Positions 31,138-37,255 of a DNA stretch of 37,255 bases are shown here, piece after piece. The notes beneath the pieces are model-generated. The model ran no database searches and was not told the DNA's origin. It saw nothing but the letters and a program-made list of their open reading frames with translations. The stretch comes from Clostridia bacterium. GTDB taxonomy: Bacteria > Bacillota > Clostridia > Oscillospirales > CAG-382. Position numbers and translations under genes: made by a program. The stretch is from positions 1 through 37,255 of the forward strand of contig JAFYPA010000085.1 of the NCBI GenBank assembly GCA_017560085.1. The letters run 5' to 3'. Every line of letters starts with the position of its first letter. Position 1 is the first letter of the stretch.

Positions 31138-32977
31138 TTTCCGTTGCCTCCTTTGGAATATTAAGAGTTGCTTTTGTGCCGCATCCCGGCTTGCTTTCTA
31201 TGGTAAGTGTTCCGCCGCACATTGCTTCGATTCGGGCACGGATGTTTTTAATTCCGACGTGCTTTGAAGTGTCGTAGCCTACGGTCATATCAAAGCCTAC
31301 GCCGTCGTCTGTTACCTCAACAACGTAATGGCTGTCGGTTTCGTAGGCGGATATGGTAACGATACCGCCCTCTTCAAGTCCCATAAGTCCGTGCTTTATG
31401 GCGTTTTCCACAAGGGGCTGAACGGAAAGTGCGGGAAGAAGGAATTCAACCGAGCGAAGGTCGTACTGTATTGTCATATCGGGGAAGCGCACCTGCTCGA
31501 TGTCGGTATAGTGCTTAACATGGTTCATTTCCTGCGAGAATCTTATGGGCTTTACATTATCAAGCTCGCTGAAGTTTCCGCGAAGATAAAGGCTGAAGTT
31601 GCGGACAAGCTTTGATGCCGCCTCGGGCTCGGTAAGACAAAGCTGTTCTATTGTTCCGAGGGTGTTATATATGAAGTGGGGCTGAATCTGGCTGATAAGA
31701 GTGGCGATACGGCTTTCGGTAAGCTCTGCCTTGAGAATAACCTTTTCCGCTTCAAGCTCTCTCGCCCTTCTTGCGGCGTTGAGGTTTTTCGGGAAGATAT
31801 TCAGTACAAGAATAAGGGCTGCAACAAAAAGAAGAATAAATACTATCTCGGAGGCAGCTCCGCCCTGCCAGATGCCGAGTCCCGTGCATACGGTATCCGT
31901 TACAAAGGCAAGCATAGGGAATAAACCGAGAATGCAGAGTGTTTTTTCGTTCCTTGTGCCATTTACAAAACGAATTACAAGCAGGACGGTCATCACGACA
32001 CAAACCGCACTCTGAAGTATTGCCCATCCAAGCATTGTATCGAAAAATCTTACCGCCGAAACAGAAGGTGCAATCATAAATGTCGCAACCGAAAGGAAAA
32101 TCAGTGCGGTAACGCCTATGCCGATTTTTTTGGAATTTCCCTTGAGCTGAAACGCTATAAAGGCGGTAAGGCCCAGCATATAAAGCATCATAGAGCCTGT
32201 CAGCATTCTTGTGTTGAATTTGATTATTTCGCTGAAGAACATAACTCCGTGTGCCTTGAAAACAAAGTAAATTCCCGCAAAGAAGATGCTAAGACCGATA
32301 AGCCACAGATTTGCGTTGCTTCTGATGTGGATAAGCATAGCGAACAATGCCGTTCCGAGCACCATAAACGAAAACAGTATAAGCGCGGTACCGAGAATTC
32401 TGTGGAAGCCTCCCATGTTTAGCACATCCCTTTCAAAGGATGTTCCGCCGTAGGTGCTCAGATTGTTGAGGAATTCGTCAACGGCGTATGGATTACCGAA
32501 TTTATGGGGATTGGTGAATCTCAAGGTGATTTCCTCCGAGCCCTCACACATATAGCCGATGTACATTTCACCGCACATATCCTCGTCGACAGCATCAATT
32601 TCGGCGTCAAAGGGGCGGAAATCCACTCCGTTTTCCGAAATTTCGCATCCGATATGGTTAAAGTAAAACGCAAGGATAACGCCCTCGGAGGCTGTTCCGA
32701 CCACTTCTCCGTCGGACGGTACGACAAGCTGAAAATTACCCTTCAGCAAAACATCGCCCCTCGTTGCGGGGATATGCTTACCCTTGACATAGGTCTGCCA
32801 TTCGCCGTCTGCCACCTTATACTGTCCCTCAAAACGGGCGGAAAGATACATTGCGTTCATCGCCTGAGTTCCGAAGCTTCGTCCCGTATACACGAAGATG
32901 CTGAGCACCACGACAAGCAGGGCTATGCATATACCGATAAATATATTTTTCTTGGGATATTCTCTGATTGATTTCAT
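31118..32977 (-). CDS. LytS-type sensor histidine kinase with 7TM (7TMR-DISM-like) sensor
   Basis: 619 residues; start ATG at 32977 (MKSIREYP), with GGAGA nine bases upstream. The open frame extends 18 bases further to a TTG lacking an SD. TM1 (~12-32), an extracellular beta domain (~45-185), seven membrane segments (~195-400), a coiled coil (ARRARELEAEKVILKAELTE), a His_kinase domain with QIQPHFIYNTLG (H434), and an HATPase with SVQPLVENAIKHG, DDGVGFD and GIKNIRARI. It should phosphorylate the response regulator, whose gene it overlaps. Its promoter has site B, so the pair probably regulates itself. The signal is unknown. Confidence 0.9.
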   Translation of the reverse strand: MKSIREYPKKNIFIGICIALLVVVLSIFVYTGRSFGTQAMNAMYLSARFEGQYKVADGEWQTYVKGKHIPATRGDVLLKGNFQLVVPSDGEVVGTASEGVILAFYFNHIGCEISENGVDFRPFDAEIDAVDEDMCGEMYIGYMCEGSEEITLRFTNPHKFGNPYAVDEFLNNLSTYGGTSFERDVLNMGGFHRILGTALILFSFMVLGTALFAMLIHIRSNANLWLIGLSIFFAGIYFVFKAHGVMFFSEIIKFNTRMLTGSMMLYMLGLTAFIAFQLKGNSKKIGIGVTALIFLSVATFMIAPSVSAVRFFDTMLGWAILQSAVCVVMTVLLVIRFVNGTRNEKTLCILGLFPMLAFVTDTVCTGLGIWQGGAASEIVFILLFVAALILVLNIFPKNLNAARRARELEAEKVILKAELTESRIATLISQIQPHFIYNTLGTIEQLCLTEPEAASKLVRNFSLYLRGNFSELDNVKPIRFSQEMNHVKHYTDIEQVRFPDMTIQYDLRSVEFLLPALSVQPLVENAIKHGLMGLEEGGIVTISAYETDSHYVVEVTDDGVGFDMTVGYDTSKHVGIKNIRARIEAMCGGTLTIESKPGCGTKATLNIPKEATENDSDNG

Positions 32978-33103
32978 AAGATTTGTTCTCCGCAAAATAT
33001 TCTGTGTTTATTTTATCACATTTAAATCGGCATTTCAACAATTTTTTCGCAAAATATTGATTGGTACCGAAAATTATATTATCCGCAAGGATATATTTAT
33101 TTA

Positions 33104-33139
33104 ATTATATCATCACGGTTATGACAAACCTATGACAAA
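33104..33139 (-). promoter_or_regulatory. PhoB-like box and promoter of the kinase/regulator operon (site B)
   Basis: Minus strand: TTTGTCAT, AGG, TTTGTCAT (33139-33121), 11 bases, -10 TATAAT (33109-33104). The 5' leader to the kinase ATG is ~120 bases. Confidence 0.85.
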
Positions 33140-33164
33140 AGCCCCGAAAAATCTTCGGAGCTTT
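33135..33164 (-). terminator. Terminator of the SLH/NlpC gene, abutting site B
   Basis: Minus strand AAAGCTCCGAA (33164-33154) and TTCGGGGCTTT (33148-33138) with a 5-base loop and one G-T wobble. The short T-tract is itself the start of the site B box. A stronger T-run on the plus strand makes the hairpin bidirectional. Confidence 0.7.
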
Positions 33165-33182
33165 TATTTTTTGAATTATGAT

Positions 33183-35594
33183 TTATTCTTCCCAAAAATC
33201 GAAGGGCTCGGTTTCGGGATGGTTTTTCCATTCGTCCTTTACACCGCGCTTTTCAAGCTCGCTCATAACGATGTCGTTGAGCTTATCAAGGATTTCCCTG
33301 CTGTATGCGGAGGCATCAAAATCTTCGATACCCGCATCACTCATTTCATCCTTGAAATTTGAGGGCTTTTCGAGAATTGCCCTTGCCTTCTTCATACACA
33401 TCTGCCACTGGAAGGAGAAGTAGTCGCGCTGTGTTGCGTCCATTCCGTCGAGATACTTTGTAAGCTTTTCGGCTGTGTCTTCTGCTACGGAAAGCTCCAG
33501 CACGCTTACGCCTGCCGCAAGCTGTGAAAGAGATGAGCCTGCCGTACCGTAGGAGCATCTGTCAACTGCTTTAAGGTGCTCTGTCACGGCATCGTCTGCG
33601 GATTCGGGCTGATAAGTGAAGCTTGTGAAGTCTCTTGTGTAGTCAACGGTTGTCTTTCTGATTTCCTCCATACGGATGTTGTACTTGTTAAGTCTGTCAA
33701 GGATTACGGCAATTTCCGCTCTTGTTGTGTTGTCCTTGGGATTGAGAGTGGTAGCAGTCTTTCCGTTTATAAGACCTGCGCCGGTAACATACTGCATTGC
33801 GGGAATTGCGTACTCGGAAACATCGGTTGCGTCATCGTAGGAGAGAATGTTTGTCTCTTCCCCTACCCTTGTGTCGTTATTCTTGTACTGTGCGTAAAGG
33901 TAAAGAACGGTTGCAAGCTGTTCACGGGTCATGGGAGCATCGGGGTTGTAGTCCTTGTCGTTTTCGTGAACAAGGCTGTTTTCTGTTGCCCATACTACCG
34001 CCGCCGTATACCACGGAGCGCCCTCCTCCGTTTCTATTACGGGCTTGGGCTTTTCCATATTGAAGAGAATCTGCATAAGCTCTGCCCAGGTTACGTTATT
34101 CGAGGGATTGAAAAGCTTGTTTTCATCGCCCTGCATAATCTTGTTCTTAAGGCAATATACTGCTCCCTCGTGGTACCATTCGTAGTCGGGAAGAGGATTT
34201 TCTACAGCATCGTAGAACGGAATAATGGCGGTAGTAATCTCGTCAAACCAGGTGTTGCCGTTTGTTCTTCTCATATCAAGTGTATTTATTACAATCGAGC
34301 GTATGCGCTGAACTGTCTTTGATTCACCGGGGAGAACAACATTTCCTGCGGCACTTATAACATAGTATCTGCCGTCCTCGCTTCCGAGGTACATCATTTC
34401 GTGACCGCTTATATAAAGTATTGTGCCGAAGGGAATTGCATCAAGGAATTTAATGCGCTCCTCCCCCGGCATATTCTTCATATCCACCTTGCCTACGGGC
34501 ATTGCTGTCTGCCAGGTTGTGTTTCTTGCAAGCTCAAGACCGAAGCATTTGTATATGCTTCTCATATAGCCCGAGCAGTCCTCGGAATTGAGCATTCCGC
34601 CCCAGCCGTAGATATTGCCGAGAGCCGAGAAGGTAACCTTTGCTATATTTGCCTTTGTAAAGGGTAAATAGCCCTTATGTACGTTTTTATGCTCGGAAAT
34701 GAGTGTAAGCTTCTTGGCATATGAGCCGTCCTCGTTTCTTACGGGAATCCATACGACGAAGTTGTTGTATGCCGAGCGGTTATCTATAAGAACATTGGGG
34801 TCGATATCCTTTGCGAGCTCGAGAACCGTTCCCATTGTGAGAAGAAGGTCGGAGGTCTTTTCGCCTACGATTGTTGTTTCGGTGAACACCTTATCGCCCC
34901 ATACCACAAGGGCGTCCTCGTTCTTTATATCCCACGCGGAAATCCATTCCTCCTTGTCCTTGCATATTGCAACGCTGTCTGCGGGAATCCATCCCGAGCA
35001 GCATACGTTCTTTGCGAGGTAGTACCTTCCGTCTGCGGACTTTGAGATGATTACCACGGGCTCGTTTACACGCACGCCCACAAGATACTGATAGTCAAAA
35101 TCGGTATCGGTAACCTCGTCCCAGATTGCGGTATCAGAGGGGAATGCACGGAGCTCTGTTCTTTTTGTTGCTATACCATAGAGAACCTTCTGCTCCTTTT
35201 CGGCATCGGGATTCTGCGTGTTGGCTATGATTACCTCATATTCCTCCATGGTTGCCTTTGTTTCCTTTTCAAGGAAGGTCCAGCCGAGGTAATATTCGGC
35301 ATCGGCACGGCCGGACTTCAGAAGGGACTCGTTAAGGGAAATTCCGTTGACGGTTTCCGCCTGATTCTTAAGGTCGTACATATTTGTTCCCTTGGTGGAA
35401 ATGATGCTTTTGTTAAGAGCGGAAATTTCCTCGGGAGTCATAAGGATTTCGTTGTCCTGTGTCCAGTAGGACGGTGAGGACATTTCTCCGTTTACATACG
35501 GGAGGTAATATCCGCCTGATGCAAGGCTGCTTACGGCTGTGCCGAAAATCATCAGCGATGCGAGAATTATGCTGACTGCTTTATTTTTTATCAT
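33183..35594 (-). CDS. Secreted SH3 + NlpC/P60-like peptidase with SLH anchor
   Basis: 803 residues. Signal peptide ~1-25 (SLA/SGG). Residues ~140-300 look like bacterial SH3-type modules (ELRAFPSDTAIW; DGRYYLAKNVCCSGWIPADSV). An NlpC/P60-like domain (~310-430) has YGWGGMLNSEDCSGYM with probable nucleophile C340, followed by ARNTTWQ and ISGHEMMYLG with the likely histidine. SLH repeats follow (~475-660), then ~140 further residues of unknown fold. It should cut peptide links in cell-wall murein while anchored on the surface. The segment REQLATVLYLYAQYKNND and the following TNILSYDDA, SEYAIPA closely repeat part of the nucleotidase SLH tail. It sits 14 bases after the small membrane protein gene, in the site C operon. 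Confidence 0.88.
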   Translation of the reverse strand: MIKNKAVSIILASLMIFGTAVSSLASGGYYLPYVNGEMSSPSYWTQDNEILMTPEEISALNKSIISTKGTNMYDLKNQAETVNGISLNESLLKSGRADAEYYLGWTFLEKETKATMEEYEVIIANTQNPDAEKEQKVLYGIATKRTELRAFPSDTAIWDEVTDTDFDYQYLVGVRVNEPVVIISKSADGRYYLAKNVCCSGWIPADSVAICKDKEEWISAWDIKNEDALVVWGDKVFTETTIVGEKTSDLLLTMGTVLELAKDIDPNVLIDNRSAYNNFVVWIPVRNEDGSYAKKLTLISEHKNVHKGYLPFTKANIAKVTFSALGNIYGWGGMLNSEDCSGYMRSIYKCFGLELARNTTWQTAMPVGKVDMKNMPGEERIKFLDAIPFGTILYISGHEMMYLGSEDGRYYVISAAGNVVLPGESKTVQRIRSIVINTLDMRRTNGNTWFDEITTAIIPFYDAVENPLPDYEWYHEGAVYCLKNKIMQGDENKLFNPSNNVTWAELMQILFNMEKPKPVIETEEGAPWYTAAVVWATENSLVHENDKDYNPDAPMTREQLATVLYLYAQYKNNDTRVGEETNILSYDDATDVSEYAIPAMQYVTGAGLINGKTATTLNPKDNTTRAEIAVILDRLNKYNIRMEEIRKTTVDYTRDFTSFTYQPESADDAVTEHLKAVDRCSYGTAGSSLSQLAAGVSVLELSVAEDTAEKLTKYLDGMDATQRDYFSFQWQMCMKKARAILEKPSNFKDEMSDAGIEDFDASAYSREILDKLNDIVMSELEKRGVKDEWKNHPETEPFDFWEE

Positions 35595-35608
35595 TGTCTA
35601 TCTCCGGA

Positions 35609-35938
35609 TTACTTCTTTATTGCCTTGTGAGCCTCTGTAACAATAAGAAGAAGTGCAAACAAAACGGCACTTACTCTGTGAACAACCGCAATTGCGGCAA
35701 CGCCGTGTACGTTCATAAGAACAACGCCCGTGATAAGTGCAACGGCATAGCATACGCGCTGAAGAATCTCAAGTGCGGGAAGCTTCCAGGACTTCTTTGT
35801 GGTAACAGCATATGCCACAAGGAGCACAAGACCTACAACGGAAAGTCCGATGTGGGCTGTCATTCCTGTTGCGCGGAGTAAGAAAAGTAAAACTGCAACT
35901 GCGATCATGGGGATTACAAACATCAAATTCTTTTTCAT
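35609..35938 (-). CDS. Small four-helix membrane protein
   Basis: 109 residues, almost entirely hydrophobic: segments ~6-22, 28-46, 58-76 and 82-100. Several histidines lie in or near the helices (AHIGLS; NVHGVAAIAVVHR), which could bind heme as in small b-type cytochrome folds, though no family is recognised. AAGGAG lies nine bases before the ATG. Located between the acidic secreted protein and the NlpC-SLH protein. Confidence 0.7.
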   Translation of the reverse strand: MKKNLMFVIPMIAVAVLLFLLRATGMTAHIGLSVVGLVLLVAYAVTTKKSWKLPALEILQRVCYAVALITGVVLMNVHGVAAIAVVHRVSAVLFALLLIVTEAHKAIKK

Positions 35939-35984
35939 GGTGATTTTCTCCTTTAAATAAAAAAATTATAAATTTAAAATTTAT

Positions 35985-36446
35985 TCAGTCTAATAAAAAC
36001 ATACCGTCGAACTCGGAAACATATGTAATTTTGTTGTTCTCATCGACGTAAAAGCTTGCGATAATTATCTGTGTTATGCTCGGGTCCTCGGCATCCTTTT
36101 CGACATGTGCCGGAAGAATTCCCGCATCGCCCATATCAACCGTGGGACAGATGAAGAACAGGTCTGCTTCCTTCTCCTCTTCCTCGCTCCGGTATGCCCG
36201 GTTGAACATATCGGAATAGTCGATGCTTCCGTCGTTGTCGTCATCCGGCATTGCGACGATTTCCTCGGTGGGGTCGTCGGGAGTCTCTTCTGTGGGGACT
36301 GTAAGCTCCTCGGCGACTTCGGTCTCTCTTGCTGCCGCTTCTTCTTCGGCTGTGACAATCTCCTCTGCCTCATCGGCAAGTGCCGTGAATGAGGTCAGGC
36401 AAAGAAGTGATGCCAGAAGAAGGCTCAGAATTCTTTTGCTTTTCAA
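35985..36446 (-). CDS. Secreted acidic protein with one EF-hand-like calcium loop, TTG start
   Basis: 153 residues. The start is TTG at 36446, seven bases after AAGGAGG, with no in-frame ATG available. A clear signal peptide runs to ALA24/DEAEE. A very acidic, proline/threonine-containing linker (~25-67) leads to a canonical loop D68-x-D70-x-D72-G73-x-I75-x-x-x-D79. The remainder (EADLFFICPTVDMGD and ITQIIIASFYVDENNKI) is a small mixed domain; FFICPTV resembles the first strand of DUF3089-type hydrolases, but the rest of that fold is absent. It is the first gene after site C. A calcium-dependent surface role is inferred. Confidence 0.75.
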   Translation of the reverse strand: MKSKRILSLLLASLLCLTSFTALADEAEEIVTAEEEAAARETEVAEELTVPTEETPDDPTEEIVAMPDDDNDGSIDYSDMFNRAYRSEEEEKEADLFFICPTVDMGDAGILPAHVEKDAEDPSITQIIIASFYVDENNKITYVSEFDGMFLLD

Positions 36447-36522
36447 ATTTTATCCTCCTTGATGGATTTGTCTACGGAGTGTGTTTTTGAAAAAACACCT
36501 CTCATTGTATGACTTTATATTT

Positions 36523-36558
36523 ATTTTACAGGATTCGGTATGACAAACCTATGACAAA
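36523..36558 (-). promoter_or_regulatory. PhoB-like box and promoter of the acidic protein/NlpC operon (site C)
   Basis: Minus strand: TTTGTCAT, AGG, TTTGTCAT (36558-36540), 11 bases, -10 TAAAAT (36528-36523). T- and A-rich tracts lie just upstream at ~36585-36615. Confidence 0.85.
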
Positions 36559-36633
36559 TCTGGCGTTAGTTTAAAGATTGGAGCTGTTTTTTTGCGTTTT
36601 TTCAAAAATTTTTATCTGTATATCTGTTTTTGC

Positions 36634-36673
36634 GAACAAAAAATGAACCCTGCTTTTGGGAAGCAGGGCTCAT
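36634..36673 (-). terminator. Terminator of the last minus-strand gene
   Basis: Minus strand ATGAGCCCTGCTT (36673-36661) and AAGCAGGGTTCAT (36655-36643), a 13-bp stem with one wobble, then TTTTTTG. Confidence 0.85.
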
Positions 36674-36719
36674 CGGAATAATAAAAAGCGGATTTTGTAA
36701 TATGTCACCGCATCGGCGA

Positions 36720-36962
36720 TTATTTTTCTTTTATATCCACTGTCACCGTGTTTGTGTAGTCACCGTCGGTGCATTCGCTGTGGGTTATGCTTTCGGTTAT
36801 ACTGCCGAGAATCTTAAGGGGAAGCACATTGTCGCTCTCGCAGGGGTTGAAAATTTCGCCCGTGTATTTTATCTGCATATTGACGGTTTCGTTTTCTGCG
36901 GAATATTCAACGGCAACGGAAAGAGCAAAGCTTTCATCAAGCCTCGGAAGGATAAGCTGCAC
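36720..36962 (-). pseudogene. 3' fragment of a signalling ATPase-like gene
   Basis: The frame gives ~80 residues from a GTG at 36962 (ALSVAVEYSAENETVNMQIK; VLPLKILGSITESI; DGDYTNTVTVDI), resembling the tail of small HATPase-type proteins that often accompany STAS factors. Reading on upstream, the frame continues KKARSFTQAAFEELCVQLIL, which looks like preceding protein sequence, before a stop (TAG) near 37030. No start with an SD exists, so the 5' part appears lost. A proper terminator follows it. It may be a relic, or its upstream part may have been replaced by mis-assembled sequence at the window's right end. Confidence 0.5.
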
Positions 36963-36991
36963 ACAAAGCTCCTCAAAGGCGGCCTGCGTAA

Positions 36992-37020
36992 AGGACCTTG
37001 CTTTTTTATAACAAGGTCCT
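36992..37020. repeat. Perfect 9-bp inverted repeat with AT-rich loop
   Basis: AGGACCTTG (36992-37000), 11-base AT-rich loop, CAAGGTCCT (37012-37020). It lies inside the upstream extension of the ATPase-like fragment, where a terminator-like hairpin would not be expected in an intact gene. Confidence 0.6.
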
Positions 37021-37139
37021 GATTTAGGCTATATTTTTTTGTTTTATTTATAGGGAGTTAGGATAAAGATTTTTGCCCCTATGAGGATAAATGGGGGTGC
37101 CCCAAAATAGTGGGTGTCATGGCATTTTTCTTTTATCGC

Positions 37140-37255
37140 CAAATGGGCAATTTTCTCTATCCTCTCCTTCTCTTCTCCTACTCTTCTTTTTCTCCTCTCC
37201 TTCTCCTCTTCTCCTTTCTCTTTTTCTTCTTTTTGAGAGAGAAAAAAGGGAGAAA
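37140..37255. repeat. Low-complexity pyrimidine-rich tract at the window edge
   Basis: From ~37150 to 37235 the plus strand is almost only C and T in irregular CTCCTT/TTCTCC units, then switches to a purine run (GAGAGAG, A6, GGGAG). The composition is unlike anything else in the window and no gene is seen. Confidence 0.7.

Noticed and set aside
36219..36245. Dockerin module in the acidic secreted protein
   Set aside because: Only one calcium loop is present; dockerins need two repeats with linked helices, and no cellulosomal gene is nearby.
1..37255. CRISPR arrays, tRNA/rRNA genes, insertion sequences or prophage genes
   Set aside because: No regularly spaced repeats, cloverleaf or rRNA signatures, transposase or phage motifs were seen on either strand.

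Overview
The window looks like the chromosome of a low-to-mid-GC, Gram-positive (monoderm) anaerobe of the Clostridia, probably an uncultured gut or rumen member of the Oscillospirales/Lachnospirales type. This is inferred from AGGAGG-type ribosome binding sites, textbook TTGACA/TATAAT promoters, SLH surface anchors, SpoIIE/SpoIIAA-type partner-switching proteins and a fibre-glycan gene set. No rRNA, tRNA, CRISPR, IS element or phage gene was found. No gene-free stretch exceeds 300 bases.

Left region (1-16.8 kb) is mostly metabolic. It holds the 3' part of a cysteine desulfurase, a SulP anion transporter lacking its STAS domain, and an AraC regulator fused in frame to a Cof-type HAD phosphatase. 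Four predicted intracellular carbohydrate-active genes follow, each with its own strong promoter: a BNR/sialidase-fold protein, a GH36 alpha-galactosidase, a GH127 beta-L-arabinofuranosidase-like enzyme and a GH38-like DUF5054 protein. Between GH36 and GH127 sit two 5'-truncated, head-to-head remnants (a Gfo/Idh/MocA dehydrogenase and an AraC HTH domain) that look like a deletion scar. A c-di-GMP pair (GGDEF sensor, EAL phosphodiesterase) plus an unknown protein lie between GH127 and DUF5054.

Right region (16.8-36.5 kb) is a nearly continuous minus-strand block of signalling genes. In transcription order it runs: a secreted acidic Ca-loop protein, a small membrane protein and an SLH-anchored NlpC/P60-like protein; a LytS-type histidine kinase and a SARP-type response regulator; an SLH-anchored 5'-nucleotidase, a STAS protein and two membrane proteins; a dCACHE-HAMP-GGDEF cyclase, an unknown tail-anchored protein, a stand-alone alarmone synthetase and a stand-alone alarmone hydrolase; and finally a STAS protein, a LytS-5TM/CACHE/HAMP/SpoIIE/HATPase fusion, a small degenerate-ATPase-like protein and a condensation-type acyltransferase.

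The most striking observation is an identical 20-bp direct-repeat box (TTTGTCAT, AGG, TTTGTCAT, then A, on the minus strand). It occurs three times, each exactly 11 bases upstream of a -10 element: before the 5'-nucleotidase, before the histidine kinase, and before the acidic-protein/NlpC operon. This resembles a PhoB-type box and probably defines an autoregulated regulon of the kinase/regulator pair that controls surface proteins. The split alarmone synthetase/hydrolase pair coupled by TGATG, in one operon with a diguanylate cyclase and an unknown membrane protein, is the second candidate for an undescribed system. The last ~120 bases are low-complexity pyrimidine-rich sequence and may be a contig-end artefact.
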